Positions 11,650 to 24,362 of a DNA stretch of 64,000 nt are shown here, one piece after another. The stretch's first letter is position 1; each line of letters begins with the position of its first letter. This stretch comes from Saccharina japonica. Its lineage: Eukaryota; Sar; Phaeophyceae; Laminariales; Laminariaceae. Below the pieces are notes generated by a model. It was given only the letters and a program-made list of their open reading frames with translations. It made no database searches and had not been told where the DNA came from. The DNA lies in the NCBI GenBank assembly GCA_008828725.1, contig MEHQ01004596.1, positions 62,001 through 126,000 on the forward strand, read 5' to 3'. The translations under genes were made by a program, and so were the position numbers.

Positions 11650-13330
11650 CCCGAGCCGCGGGGTAGTGACGGGGAACGTGAAGCAAATACTTCTGCAGAT
11701 ACCTCTCTTCGAAGCGTGGCTCAGCCGGGCGCGCTGAATGCACGGACTGCTGCCCGTCAACTGCGCGACGCCACGGTGCTCGCACACGGCCTAACCCAAA
11801 TAAATTTCGAAGCGAGCTAGTCGGCCGCGTATCACCATGTGCATGGGGAATCGCAAAACCTCATACGAAGTATATACAATACACGGGCGACTAATTAGGG
11901 CGTGTTTCTATTAAGCGTCAAGAGTGAGCCAACGCAAAGGAAGGGCCATGTCCCATATCGACGCCCGACAGAATCCTCGTGGGGATTTCGAGATACCTCG
12001 GATATACAGAAAGCCCAGGAAGCTGAGAACTATACTTGATGGGGTAAGCGTCAATCTCAGGGCACGCCAGCTGTAAGAGTGGTTAGCGTCAACTTGACGG
12101 GATCGTATAGGGGGGACAAGTTCATGGACGCTGTGGCAACATTGCTGTGGCGCGCTACTGGCATCATTAGTGTGGCGCACGATTTGGCAGCATCGGTGTG
12201 GCGCAACAAACCATCATGCGGTGGGGAAACGCGAAGGCTGCTTGTGAGTTCGTCAGCTCACATATTGCGACACAGGCGCCAAACCGTGCGGGGGCGTATG
12301 CCGTTCTACTACTGTAGTTCTAAGTGTGAGTCGCTATACACCGTTTACACTACAGTGGTACAGGGGTCCCGCAACAAGAAACACCACATTTGGAAACGGA
12401 CTGAAACCTTCTTGTGACACCAACCTGGAGCAACCTTGGGCATAGGCCACTCTATAGGTTTTAGTTCAGTGCTCGCCGCTGAGCACGATTTCTGAATCGA
12501 GGTTTCTTCAAACGTCCTCCAACATCAGAGCCTCGTGCTCTTATTGCTGTGTGCTATTCCATGCTCGTGGGTCTGGAACGTATGGCGATATAAATGTGGT
12601 GGGTGTATAATGTATAATGTATCGCGACGGGCAGGGCATCCGGAAGACCAAGGGTTGAAGGCCCCTGGTTTGCGTTTTTCCCTGTAGGCTACAGAGGGAC
12701 CGATCGCAATATAGGCATTCACCAATGTGACAGCTGGCACGGTACCATTTCAGGCGGGCCAACGACTTGTAAAAGTGTGTAAGGATGGCCTACGGCCATA
12801 AACGAAGGAATGAACAACAAACAATCGGAAAATCGAAACACTACTGTCCGTTAAAAAACGCGCCTCATTGCCGGTAATGCCGGCGTCGGCAATGAGAAGA
12901 TAATCGCTCCGCGTCAGGGATTGGACATATACACCTCCAGAAGAAGCCGAGTCTCCGGACCCGGGTTACGGTAGGGGTGGTGCCCCCATTTCCACTGCCG
13001 ATGGTGGGGCACCAGCGCGAGCGGCCCTGTACCTCACTCCATACCGGACGTCAAAACATGTCGGTGCAAATCGCGGAAACAGAAATCACAAAAGCTTTGG
13101 ACATCCAAAGACAAGGTGCGAGCACTCGCACGAGTGATCGTTAGTCGTTAAACCCAAACGGTCCCGCTCCAAACAAATAGTTATAGCTATAGACACACCG
13201 TGGAATACAAGTTCACGGGACACGCCATGGAGAAGTTCATGGCATTGCCCATGGTGCACCATGGTACAACCGACGGGGGGAAACGTTCGATATCTGTACT
13301 GGTATGATCATGTCAGCCCAAAAGAAAAGC
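11650..13330. other. Unassigned sequence
   Basis: No gene found. A perfect 10-bp hairpin (ctcattgccg ... cggcaatgag, about 12867-12897) was noticed and is of unknown meaning. Confidence 0.4.
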
Positions 13331-13336
13331 ACACCC

Positions 13337-14664
13337 TACAGCTGATTGGTTGCCCAATTCCATGCCAGTGGCTGTTGTCTCTCTCTGGAAGATCGGTGCT
13401 GAAAAGAGCCACGGAGGTTCCGCCACACCCGCGGAGGATAGGGTGTAATCCCCGGGCCAGAAATCCCTCCATATATCTACAGCTCCAAGGAGCCGGGAAC
13501 AAAAACGGCTATTTCCCGGGTTGATACTGCCCGGCACGGTTTGGAAACCCCACCCCCATTAGCTGATCACTGATTGGCTGAGGCTCAGGAAGCCAGCGGC
13601 ACCCGGGGATGAAGATATCCCATCCCCGGGTCATAAATCCTTACATACATCTACAACTCCAACGAGCCGGGGACGAAAACGGACATCTCCGGGTCGATAC
13701 CGCCCCGCAAGGTGTGGAAACCTCAACCCTGCGGGCTAATGTACGCTTGCCTCGCGCCCATGGAGTCAGCGCCCGGCGACAGATCACCCCTCGGGGCAAC
13801 GGCGAGGTCCCGCCGCACCGGGAATGGTATCGCCCCATCCCCGGATCAGAAATCATTCCATCCGTTCACAACTCCAACAACCCGGGGATGAAAACGGACA
13901 TCCCCCGGGTCGATACCGCCCCGCAAGGTGTGAAAACCCCAACCCCACTGGCTGATTCCTGACTTGGCTGGGGCTCATAGAGCCAGCGCACGGGAAGAGT
14001 TGCCCCTCGGGGCGACGGCGGGGTCCCGCCGCATCCGGGGATGATAGCTTCCAGTCCCCGGATCAGAAACCCTTCCATACACCTACAAACCCAACAACCT
14101 GGGGACAAAAAGAGACACTCCCCTTTTCGATATCGCCTCGCAAGGTGTGGAACCCCCAACCCCACTGGCTGATTTACGGCTGCCTGGCAACGGCGAAATA
14201 TTACCTCACCCAGGGACGATAGGATCCCATCCCCGGATCAGATATCCTTCCATACGTCTACAACTCCAACAACCCGGGGACGAAACCGTACACCCCCCAG
14301 GTCCGTATCGCCCCGCAAGGTGCGGAAACCCCAACCTTGCGGGCTGATGTACGCTTGCCTGGCTCTCATGGAGTCAGCGCCCGGCGACAGATCACCTCTC
14401 GTGGCAACGACGAGGTCCCGTCGCTCCCGGGGATGGTAACGCCCCATCTCCGAATCATATATCCTTCAATACATGTACACCTTCGATAAAAACAAACTTT
14501 CCCGGGGTCGATACCGCCCCGCATGGTGGTCCTAATTGGTCGTTTCAGAGTGATACATCACAGCACACTAGTAATGCGAGTACTGAGTACCATACCAGGA
14601 ACTTACATGCTACTGTGGGCAACGCAGGGCTAGCGCCACGGGCGGAGGCGTGGTCGTACCGCTA
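13337..14664 (+). mobile_element. Satellite-bearing element, copy 1 (Helitron-like 3' end)
   Basis: It holds about six tandem units marked by 'catccccggatcagaaat' near 13449, 13622, 13839, 14054, 14228 and 14442, spaced about 174 or 215 bp. It ends with a flank shared with the 50.8-55.0 kb copy: 'agcgccac', a hairpin (ccacg ... cgtgg), then gtaccgCTAG followed by T. Hairpin, ~8 nt and CTAG|T is what non-autonomous Helitron 3' ends look like. The left homology limit is about 13337, where no clear TC start was found. No protein is encoded. Assignment to Helitron is inference. Confidence 0.6.
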
Positions 14665-14675
14665 GTTAATATAAA

Positions 14676-14878
14676 TTCCCGATCCACTCAGATCCACTCT
14701 ACAGTAATTTCGACGGGGTGTGTGGGGATATCTTCCCTATATCGTCAATCGGATCGATTTTGTAGTTTTTTGTGTTCTTCCTGGGGGTGGTTTACAGGAG
14801 AGTTGAAACTGCTTCGTGTCCTGCTCGCGGGTTCTAGGAGGTGCTGCGCTGCGAGCAGCAGCAGCAGCGGCCGTAGAG

Positions 14879-14917
<39 letters not shown>

Positions 14918-15502
14918 GCAGTCAACCTATTAATAGTATCGGAGAGGTGTTTATCCTGCTGCTGTGTGGTGTGCCCGTGTGTTTGAAGGGGTGGAGAGGG
15001 ATGCAGTGCGCTTCAACAGCGTTTTCGATCGAGAACTTCAATCCAAGAACGAACCCCGTGGAAAAACTCCGGATCAGATTGCTCGATCAAAAAAGTTGGA
15101 TCGAAAAACCTCTTTTCCAACAGTATAAGAAAGCCTGGTTGTGCCTCCAATCGGAAACCAGCTTTTTCGATCTACGTATCCGACTGCTTAAGAATAAAAC
15201 AAATTGAAGCCCACGGCATCTCTCTCCACCCTTCCTAACACACGGCCACACCACACAGCAGTTACTTAAACACCTCTCCGATGCTGGCTTGACTGGTCTG
15301 CTGCTGCTGCTGCTGCTGCTGGTCGTGGCGCAGCATCTCCTAGAACCCGCGAGCAGGACACGGAGCAGCTTTCCACTCTCGTATCAACCGCCACCCGGAA
15401 GGGCGACAACGAACTACAAAATCGATCCGATTGACGATATTATAGGGAAGCCATCCAGACATCCAGACACACCCCGTCGAATTCAGAGTGGTGGATCGGG
15501 AA
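14676..15502. mobile_element. Foldback element with ~300-bp inverted arms
   Basis: The left arm (14676-15004) and right arm (15212-15502) are inverted copies. Outer ends read ttcccgatcc and ggatcgggaa; inner ends read ggggtggagagggatg and catctctctccaccc. The ~207-bp loop is unique. Each arm carries a CAG/CTG tract at the corresponding place (left 14875-14917, right 15299-15321) of different length. The left end lies about 12 bp from the CTAG end of the satellite-bearing element. ORFs in it are arm shadows. Confidence 0.8.
14880..14917 (+). repeat. (CAG)n microsatellite inside the left foldback arm
   Basis: About 12 uninterrupted CAG units. The matching position in the right arm holds only about seven CTG units, so it expanded after the arms formed. 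Confidence 0.95.
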
Positions 15503-15704
15503 CCGACTTTTTCCTGTTTCGATCCTATACGGCGTACTGAAATCCGACAGCATAAGGATTTGCCGATTTTCCTTGAGAATTGCCTTTTCGATGAGAATAG
15601 CGTTTTACTTTTCGGTGCACAAAAACTCTGAAATATTTTCATGGTATCGAGCCCATACAGCAACAGTGCAGAACACCCAATAAGAAATAGGGTAATAAGA
15701 AAGC

Positions 15705-15850
15705 CACGCTGATATTACGAGGAAAATACGAAATTCGGGAGTGGTTCTCGAAAATAATGTAGAAAAAGCACCCTCCCTCATATTATAAGAAATCCAGCCT
15801 GGACCAGAGTTCCTGTTTCCTGTTACAGTAGATGTCCTGTACTGCACGCC
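15705..15850 (+). repeat. Dispersed repeat pair, copy 1
   Basis: The order of words ttacgagg, aattcggg, gtagaaaaagcaccctc, agaaatccag and cctgtactg recurs with mismatches at 18560-18700. It may be a piece of an element or a segmental copy. Confidence 0.6.
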
Positions 15851-17790
15851 ATATGTCCAGTACAGTAGTACGTCGCCCGTAGTGAGTGGTAGCCCGCACC
15901 AGCAGGACGCCATGCCCAAACAGAGTATCTACCGCGTTGTTTTGTGGGTTCCAGGTTCTCGACCCAACCGCCGCATGGATATTGTCCCGCGTACGTCCCC
16001 ACCATTCGCCGAGGTCGTGGATATCCGTATCTTATTGGACGACTGAGGTCACCCATATTCCTGGGTTATTTGTTGTCGTCATCAGCAGTGACATTGGCCT
16101 ATGACAAGTAATCACTGCAGACATGAATGCAAGGCCCGTGCCTTTCACTCCTCTCTGTCTCCTCCCCATCATCGTTGATGATGGTCGTTTCGTGGGATCG
16201 TCCGTACCGATCATATACCAAAACCTGGCGTGCACTACACGCTGCCCTCTAGGAAAGGGAAAGTGCCATAGATGTCGAGTCGAACCGGGGAACCTACCCT
16301 CATTTTGCTGTTCTGTATTATTATGTGCTGATGTTATGTTCTCTCTTGTGGCCTCCGTATTGTTCAGTTTGCTGCTACGTACCAATATATACCGACAACG
16401 TGCGTACGTACATCGCAAATATCGGAATTCGCAGTACAGGCAGTAGTAGTAGACCGATGCCCCAGGCTTCGTTCACAATACCACATGCATCCGTAACTCG
16501 GACGCCCACTCTTCTACGTGCGAAACACCACGCGCGCTGCTACCAGCTCCACAGCTGCATGCCTTCCTAAAGCACAGGTATGTTGTTGCTGCTGCTGCAA
16601 AACCGACATAGCGTCCCGTGGCTCGAGACCCAATCGTTTGGAAGTGGTGTAGGCTTCGGACCTACGAATCGGCACGTGCTGCTGTGCCCGCCGGCTGCCC
16701 AGAGCGCAACATGCTTGTGTGGGCCTGCCAAGCTACAGCAGTAGTGTACCCTGGGCGAGCGTGCGGTTTTTCTCACCTGGTTAGCTTTCTTTCCTCCCGA
16801 GCGGAGGGGGGAACTGTCGCTGCCCTTGTGTGTGTGTGGTTTTGAACTGGTGGTACTGTAGATCGAAGTTTAAACAGGCTGTGAAGTACTGTACTGTATT
16901 TAAAACGATCATTTTCTCTCATACTGTACCTCATACGTGACGAATTACTCGTACGTACTTCAAGTATTAATAGTGTTCCATTTAAGATTTTAAGTACTCC
17001 AAATGAATAGTTGATTTTCCTATATGTTTTCCTTGTGGAGTTGATGTTTATGTGTCGACGGGCACGAGAAAGGACGCAGTTTAATGTGTAGAACACACAC
17101 GAACTGTTCATTTAAGAAATAATAACTCGAGGTTGTACGAACGTGTACGGTATGTATCATACCTCCAATGGTCCAGGTAGTGATTACCATGCTTCCGATC
17201 ATGCGATGCTTTGTTATGCTTCGGTAACCTCGATGTATATGTTCGAATCGGTTTATTTGGAGCTGCTGTGTGTCCTGAGACCGAATTGCAGCGGGTTCGA
17301 TCCTATATGCCCTTCAGATATTGCAGTAAAGTACTATTAAATTAATAGTCCTTTACTGTACAACAACGACAACAACAGCAGTACCCGGGGGCGATGCAAA
17401 TAACTGCTGGTGGTGGTGGATTCGGTAGCTGGTCAGTAGGAGTAGAAGCTGCGCTAACGGGCTAGGAGGCGGCTTGGAAAGAGGGATTGATTGTACAACA
17501 GCGCTAAAGGCCAAAACAGCGACGGTCAGGGTAAAGCCGTTGGGATGAGACTGCTGCTCCCCTGCGTGTTGCCGTTATTATGGCGGCGAATGAGAAAGAG
17601 AAAAGAGGCACGGACCGAAAATACTCGAAGCTCTGCTTCGTGCAACGCTGGATGGCTAAAAGTAGCTCCAATATGTGTTTTCAGTTCCAAAAGCTCTGTG
17701 TATCGAGCGATGTAGGGTGCGTGAGGTGTTCTTGTTATGTGTCTGGTCAATAAACGGACTCAACCATTACATTTATTTTCAACCGGTAGC
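15851..17790. other. Unassigned sequence
   Basis: No exon-like sequence recognised. It contains frequent 'tactgtactg' words and a short ACA/GCA-rich stretch near 17,360. Nothing further. Confidence 0.4.
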
Positions 17791-17794
17791 AGGT

Positions 17795-18095
17795 AACCAC
17801 GAAGCGTGTTAGAGTCAAGATCGTGAGTTCGAACCCCCGCGAGTGCATGCTCGTAGGGACTTTTTCTCGCAAAAACATATCTTGACTACCGGAAAGCGCA
17901 AGAGCGTGAGATAGCAATAACTCGATGAAGATCGACGAGCGTTGGGAAGGCTGAACCCACTGCGCGATAAAAATCAAGGCAAGAACCGTAGTGGGGGGGG
18001 AGGGTGAGGAGCCTATACTTTGTGACCCCGGATCTGAGTTACGACTATTAATAGGGAGGGAGAAAGACAGAAGTGCAATAAATGGGATGGAAAAC
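17795..18095 (+). mobile_element. tRNA-derived SINE-like element, copy 2
   Basis: The head reads ggtagcaggtaaccacgaag then a B-box-like gagttcgaaccc. The body includes 'cgacgagcgttgggaaggct', 'gaaccgtagtgggggggg' and 'gaccccggatctgagttac', then an A-rich end near 18,080. It matches the 44.1-kb copy closely in inverse orientation. No tRNA cloverleaf is complete, so it is not a functional tRNA gene. Confidence 0.75.
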
Positions 18096-18192
18096 ACACA
18101 CACATTGCAACCCTTGGTATTACAGGCGCGTGCGGCTTGGGCTTACTTACCAAGCTTAGCCATTTCGAGCATAGGCGGAGGCGCAAACAGAG

Positions 18193-18216
18193 GCGTCAGC
18201 CCGCCACGGCGAAGCC
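18193..18216 (+). repeat. 22-bp direct repeat, copy 1
   Basis: The word gcgtcagcccgccacggcga is found here and again near 18795, 601 bp apart, in the same orientation. It may mark one end of a dispersed element. Confidence 0.5.
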
Positions 18217-18559
18217 CCCGTGGTTTCGTTTGTTTTCGACATACCGGTACAGGGTACATCTGTGAGTACTGCGATCAAGACCCGCGATTAAAAAACACAT
18301 AATACTCGTATACTGGTGTGCGACCTTTGTACCTGCAGTAGTAGTCATACTGGGCAAGTCGCGATTGTGCTGAGCCGACACAAATGAACATCGCAGGGTA
18401 TGTATGTGTGCCGTATATGGGTTATTTATTTATAAACACAATCGTATCGTCCGCGAACAGTCCCACAGGCAGCAGCAGCCGTAGTGGCGGCATCAACAAC
18501 AGCAGCAGAACAGCATTAATAGTAACAGCACAGCAGCAGGTATAGGAGACAAACAAGGC

Positions 18560-18700
18560 CATTTACGAGGAAATAAGAGTTCGGGTGCCGTTATCTATTG
18601 AAGTTTTTGTAGAATGCACCCTCTCCTCTTAAATGTATTAGAAACCCAGTCTGCGTCAGAACGATTGATTCTCATTAGGCGTCCTGTACTGTACATTCCT
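18560..18700 (+). repeat. Dispersed repeat pair, copy 2
   Basis: Partner of 15705-15850, same orientation, diverged. Confidence 0.6.
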
Positions 18701-21700
18701 TGGCAGTACAGTCGATGTTGTTCTACCATAAGCTTACCTATTATTGTTCTACCGCTACTCGTTGCCGTTACGGGCATTGCGCGAAGCCGCAGGCGGGCGT
18801 CAGCCCGCCACGGCGAAATCCCCCCTTGTATACTGGCGTGATATTGTATTACTGTGAGAAAATCGCGGCTCGTTTCGTCTCGAAAAAAAGACAATTGGTG
18901 TAATATGCACAGCTCAAACTGTCCAGCAGCCACGGTCGGCATTCACACCAGATAAGACACACTTCCGATGCATGGAAAAACTTACACGGGGAGATGGCGT
19001 TTGACACCTAAAGGGCTGTTGACACCGGGCGACAATCTGGGAGTTCGCTATTTTCCCGAACACCCGATTTCGCCTCATTTTCCAGAATGTTCCGTTTCAA
19101 CTTCGTAACAACTGTCAAACCTACAGTACAGTAGCTACTTTTTCCACGGCGTTTACCCTTGATTTATGTGTTGCTATCTAGAAGATATCCTTATCACCGC
19201 AACTCTGCAACTTGCTGTCGCTACCCCTGCCAGAAGCGACTATTTTTGGTGGAAGTTGAGCGCATATAGGCTACCCAGTTCACCCTGAACGCGGTCGCTA
19301 AACAGAGAAGAAACAGCAGGCATGCAAGCATCGACCCCGTAGGCGATGCCGCGTTCACTGCAAGACCAATGATACTTAAACCCCCCTAATGTCCCTCCGT
19401 GTTTAGGTCGCTAACTAGCGCGGGCGGTCCAGCACTTCACTCAAAACAGTCTTAGAAGATAATGGGTGGCACAGCGGCACTAAAACAAACATGGCGGGGG
19501 ATATCGGCTCGCGAATTCAAGTAGCACGGACGCTCAAGACCTGTGAAGAAATAGGGCGACCAATCGTGAGGGCGTACTCAGCCGCGGAACTAAAAGTTCT
19601 GAAAGCGGCCCAGTATCGCGCACGCTAACGTAGCATTGGTCGCCAGTTGCGGTACTGCCCCGCCAGCTACCTTTGCCGTCGAGGCCATCACTACCGCTAC
19701 TGCCGTTGTCGACGGGCATCTACGCCTCGACCACAGGGGCGACAATCTTGACACCAAAGGCAGTCAATGCACTCGAGTGTTTATTGCAGTTGGTGCCCTC
19801 GTCGGCGCTGTTAACGACAGCTAACAATACCGTCACTGCCGACCCTTCGCATGGGGGCGGTGAGCTCGGGGCCTCCTTCGACACCCAGCCCACTGCCGCC
19901 AACGATGCCACAGCCGACATCACCGAAGCCCGTAGAGAGTATAAACGTTAGAGACCGCGGCTTGACCCCTTGGCTGGCCGCGCTCTACGCTAAATCCCGT
20001 GCATTAAGGCTAGAAATATGCCTCGGCGTTGCTTGACGCGCCCAAAACGACTAGTCTCCTGGTGTTGTTGATAGAGAGAAGGCCGCTCCGTGCGGAAGAG
20101 GGGTAATAAGACCTATGAGTTAAATTCGAGGTTTGGTTGGATCCGACTGTTCATCTGGACAGCTGCAACCACCCTCTTCATCTGTGCTTCTATGCTGCAT
20201 CCGGCGTCAGAACTTGGCTCAACCTTCGTTGTCCGGTTCAGGGAGACTACAGTAGTCGACGAGGCCGACGGGTGGTGGCCGAAGCGACGAATGTCTTACT
20301 GAGGCGTCCATGGTAGCACAGTGCCTCTGGGGTTGCTCCTGTGGTGCTCCCATGGTGCTCGCCTGGTGTTATCGTGGGGATATCTATGCTCCCACCTGGA
20401 CGTCCATGATGTTCCCATAGGGACTTCGATGGTAACTCAGTGCCTCCATTAGGAATTCCGTGGTGGGTGCTTCCATGGTGCTTCCATGTGGCCGTTCATG
20501 TCACCAAGCCCCTTTCCTGGTTATGGCATGGTGTTACCATGCAAATGACCTATTCACCACTACAAAAGTCCAACATAGTACCCATATACATTGTATAGAA
20601 GAATGAATTGAAGTGCATCGTCGGACAATAATGACGGGGTTTGAACCAAGGCCAATACTATCTATGATAATTGAAATAAACGGCATCGCCGGACAATGGC
20701 GGGTTTGAATCTAACACCGAATATTGGAGAGTTTGCGGCCAACCAGGTGGTATACCGAGGCCCCAGGTTTCAAACCACCTCTCGAACTACCCACGGGGTA
20801 GATCAAAACCATTCACGTGCTATATTTCACTGTCGACTTTCTCCCTTGCCTGCGGAGCTCGATGATGTCGGTCGCGGCAACCTATTTTCCATGTTTCGAG
20901 CTTGGGGAGGCGCATGCCGCCATCCGTTCTTGTCTGCTCCGCCTGGGAGACCTTGGGAGCTACGGTATCATGCATGTATGGCGTCTTCGCCGGGAAAACG
21001 AGATACTCGAACCTCCACACCTACACTCCTGAATTAACCTGAAGCCTGGAGCCAGCATCATTGCACGCTCGGTTTAGTAGATGAGCCCAGATCGAGCTCA
21101 AACAGACAAACTCAGAATCATATTATGTGCGTCGTAGTCGGCGAAGTTTCCCGGTATCTTATGTCAGACCTCATACATGGCTGATTGCTGAGCTAGACAT
21201 ACCCCTGGCGGTTGTCCTCTGTAGCCATTTGAGCTTGATGTGTGTATGCCTATGGACTCTTTGTATATACTTGTGCCCTTCCTTAGTGCCTTTCCCGGCT
21301 TACGCACAGGGGTTGGCTATTTCTGCTTTATTTGCGGTTCCGTAAATACGTTGACTAAGCAAATGCCCGCGCTGCGACTTACTGAGTTTCTGTATAAACA
21401 AGTACACATATAATATAAAAACCTAAGTAACACCACGAGGCCTTGTGTGTTCTTAACCGGCATGAGTATGCCGTGGGAACACAAACATACCCCCCTCTAC
21501 CATTTTATACTTACTTCCGGGGCGGTGATAACCTTTTGCGGCCTTCCTTTGTAGGAGCGCTGCCTAGTACACGCTACTGAGATACTTTCACGGCTATAGA
21601 CGATATGCAAGGTGACTTGCCCCTATCCTAAGCAAGCAACTTGAAACCAATTCGAGGTTCGGAATGCACAAACGCAGCACCAGCAACAAGCAGTGTCTCC

Positions 21701-22755
21701 AACTGTACCTTACCATGAATGAAGCGTGACCAACAAGAAACCGCCAGGACTAATCACACCCCTGGTATCTTCAAGGGCCAAGCACATGCCGTGCCAATGG
21801 CCGATAGATTACCCGCCCGCATTGAAGCTTCGTCGGCAATATGCGCATACCCTACCCTTAGCTACCTGAGTTTCTCTGGGTACGGTCTGAATGTACGCCA
21901 ATAACCTACAGCCCAAGAACATTGCTACTCCTATTGCGCCGAAATGGGGCACGGCTTCGAATACAACGTGCTTGTCTACGGACAACTGGAAATATCACCT
22001 TTACGGGGGCGGCCATACTACGCTTTCTGTCCCCGCCAAAGGTCTACGTATAGAACACGAACTGAATAAGATTCGGTACAGTACGTTTCGTTATTCGGTA
22101 TGCCACCCACCTCTTGGTGGCCCCGCTTTTATACGACGCTTGCTGAAATTATCAAGTCGCCGTTTTCAATCGATATTCTACGCTGATCCATACCTGGTAC
22201 CAGTACACTTCGAATTATGTCAACAAGAACACCACTATATTTCACGGGGAAAATGCCATGTGTCATCATCAAAACCCTCGGCGTGCAACACTTCGCCCGT
22301 ATCCACTTGTCAAGGCCCCTTCAGGTAATCCGATGTCTGAACTGTTCTCCGGAATACACGTACCAGTACCGGCATTTTATGTTTTACAGGTTTCTAGTCC
22401 GAGAAGTTCTTGATATCTATATCTAACCCCAAACCCGACTCGGACAACTTAAAATGCCCAATCTCATAAACAATCCCAGGGGCTAGCCTAGCCTAAGGGA
22501 TACATATGGGACTAAGAATACTACTCATGGTGGCTAGTTACTCAGTTGAGGAACCCAATATTCTTGAATATTTTAGGGCCCAAACCTACCCTCGCCTTCC
22601 CATACATGGCTCGTCTGTGGGTCACCAGCCATCTCTCTCGATCACTGGAAAAGCGAAAAGGCTTTCGGCAGCAACTTATCATCATTCGATCGTTAGATCC
22701 CAAGTTCCGCCACATGTCTGGTCCTCTCAAACCGTCTATGACTGGCGTGGGCACG
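18701..22755. other. Unassigned sequence
   Basis: No supported gene. The 19.6-19.95 kb stretch has overlapping ORFs on both strands with Ala/Thr-rich translation, but no motif or splice support. Around 20,310-20,530 the word 'tccatggtgct' recurs loosely. Two ~40-bp units with 'cggacaat' and 'gggtttgaa' occur near 20,610-20,650 and 20,685-20,712. Confidence 0.4.
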
Positions 22756-22762
22756 AAGCAGT

Positions 22763-23045
22763 ACTATTACGACCATGCATGCTGCACGCGCATTGTACGA
22801 CTTTTTGCATTGCATTTCGAACACAACACAGCAGCACTATTACGACCATGCATGCTGCACGCGCATTGTACGACTTTTTGCATTGCAGTTCGAACACAAC
22901 ACAGCAGCACTATTACGACCATGCATGCTGCACGCGCATTGTACGACTTTTTGCATTGCATTTCGAACACAACACAGCAGCACTATTACGACCATGCATG
23001 CTGCACGCGCATTGTACGACTTTTTGCATTGCAGTTCGAACACAT
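22763..23045 (+). repeat. Four tandem 73-bp units in a dimeric pattern
   Basis: Units begin 'actattacgaccatgcatg' at 22763, 22836, 22909 and 22982, exactly 73 bp apart and nearly identical. Units 1 and 3 carry gcatttcgaac while units 2 and 4 carry gcagttcgaac, so a 146-bp dimer was duplicated recently. Because 73 is not divisible by three, the same peptide appears in all frames, which explains the overlapping ORFs. Confidence 0.95.
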
Positions 23046-24362
23046 CCCCCCCCTTCCCCCGCCGCGCGGTGGCCGATACTGCAGTAGTATTTATTCACTA
23101 TGAAGTGACAAAGGAGTTAAGCTATACTTCGAAGTATGACCCCATCGATATCCGTTGTCCTCGCGGCTCCGTTCGATCGGACGCCTTACCACCCACCTCG
23201 TATTCATCGAAAACTCGGTAAACACGGGGCGACACCCATGGTGGCTTTCTCGCCGTTGTGGGATGGAGGAGTCCATTGTATGTGCGAGCACAGTCCCCAC
23301 CTACCGAGCACTATCTCAGCGCAGTGTCTGCCCCAGGAAAGCCCTCCGGCACTCCGGCACCACGGCAGGGCCACCACGAAATGCCGGCAAGGGTGGACTG
23401 CAACTGCCGTGATCGGTCCTCTCCCGTCGCGCATGCTCGCCGCTATAAGGGTGCGCCTCCCGTATTACGTTGTAGTTGTTGTCGTTAGGCATTCCAATCG
23501 GCTGTATGGGTTGGTCGTTCTGCGGCCCTTCCCCTTGGCTGATTTAAATAGGGTCAATGTCAACAGCCTTGGTTGCTTCGGTGTTGCTGAATCCCTTGCC
23601 TTTTGTTGGTTCCGGCGAAGTATCACTCTGTCGTCGTATCGATCACAGAGCGCGACGCCGCACGAGTGGTCCACACACAAACAGTTGAGTTAGTGAGGAG
23701 AGGAGGACTGTTTAAGACTTTACGAGTGTACCATCGAACACATGGCAACGCAATATAATCAAGCTAGATGAAGCCCTGGCTCGGTAGGGTGTGAACCCTT
23801 TGGGTGATTTAAAAAGGAAGAAAGTGACAAAAGAAATTACCAATGCAGCGTCAGCCATATGAAGCAACACGGGTTGTTGATATCAGGGGGTGCCAATGCG
23901 AAAATCCAAATCTTCAATTTCAGGGGCTGTATGGAACACACATACACGCACAGCGTGTGGGCTCATCGTACTGCTGCAAGCTCAAATTTCGCTGGATGCC
24001 CGAATATCACTGCGCATGTCGTGGGTTGCTATATATGGGTCCGTTAATAAACAAATAGCTGTAGTGTACTAGTGTCGTCAAACGGCTGAGGAAGATACGC
24101 CTACATACTACAGTTTATGACTCTGTGAATCGCTAGTTGATGTCCACCGTATTATCTTGCAAGAGGTTTCGTCCATCTCCCGAGGGGACTGTCGAGGGTT
24201 TGGTGTCGCCTCCCCCCTCGATGCTCTACGACAATTACATCCAGGGGTCGCTTGAAGCGGATACCCCTCAACGCACTTACATGCCAACGAGGAGACACAC
24301 TTTTCGGAAAGAGATACCTGTACGCCGTTCGCCCAACGGGATCTCCGTCTACTGACATTTAC
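23046..24362. other. Unassigned sequence downstream of the last recognised channel exon
   Basis: The channel gene's final exon(s) and 3' UTR should be here because the 24363 exon ends in a donor. No convincing exon was identified. Confidence 0.4.

Noticed and set aside
13337-14664. LTR-type element
   Set aside because: The repeats are many tandem units and not two terminal copies; no primer site, polypurine tract or protein was seen. No retroviral or virus-like element was recognised anywhere in the window.
14650-15207. 185-codon ORF with a Gln run
   Set aside because: It is created by one arm and the loop of the foldback element. The Gln run is the CAG tract.
17280-17310. B-box-like word gggttcgatcc
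   Set aside because: No A box or stem structure upstream at the right distance.
17800-17860. Possible functional tRNA gene
   Set aside because: The B box is good but no full cloverleaf or acceptor stem is seen, and the sequence is the head of a dispersed ~300-bp repeat.
22763-23045. CRISPR-like regular spacing
   Set aside because: The whole 73-bp unit is repeated with no variable spacers, so this is a plain tandem repeat, and the genome is eukaryotic.
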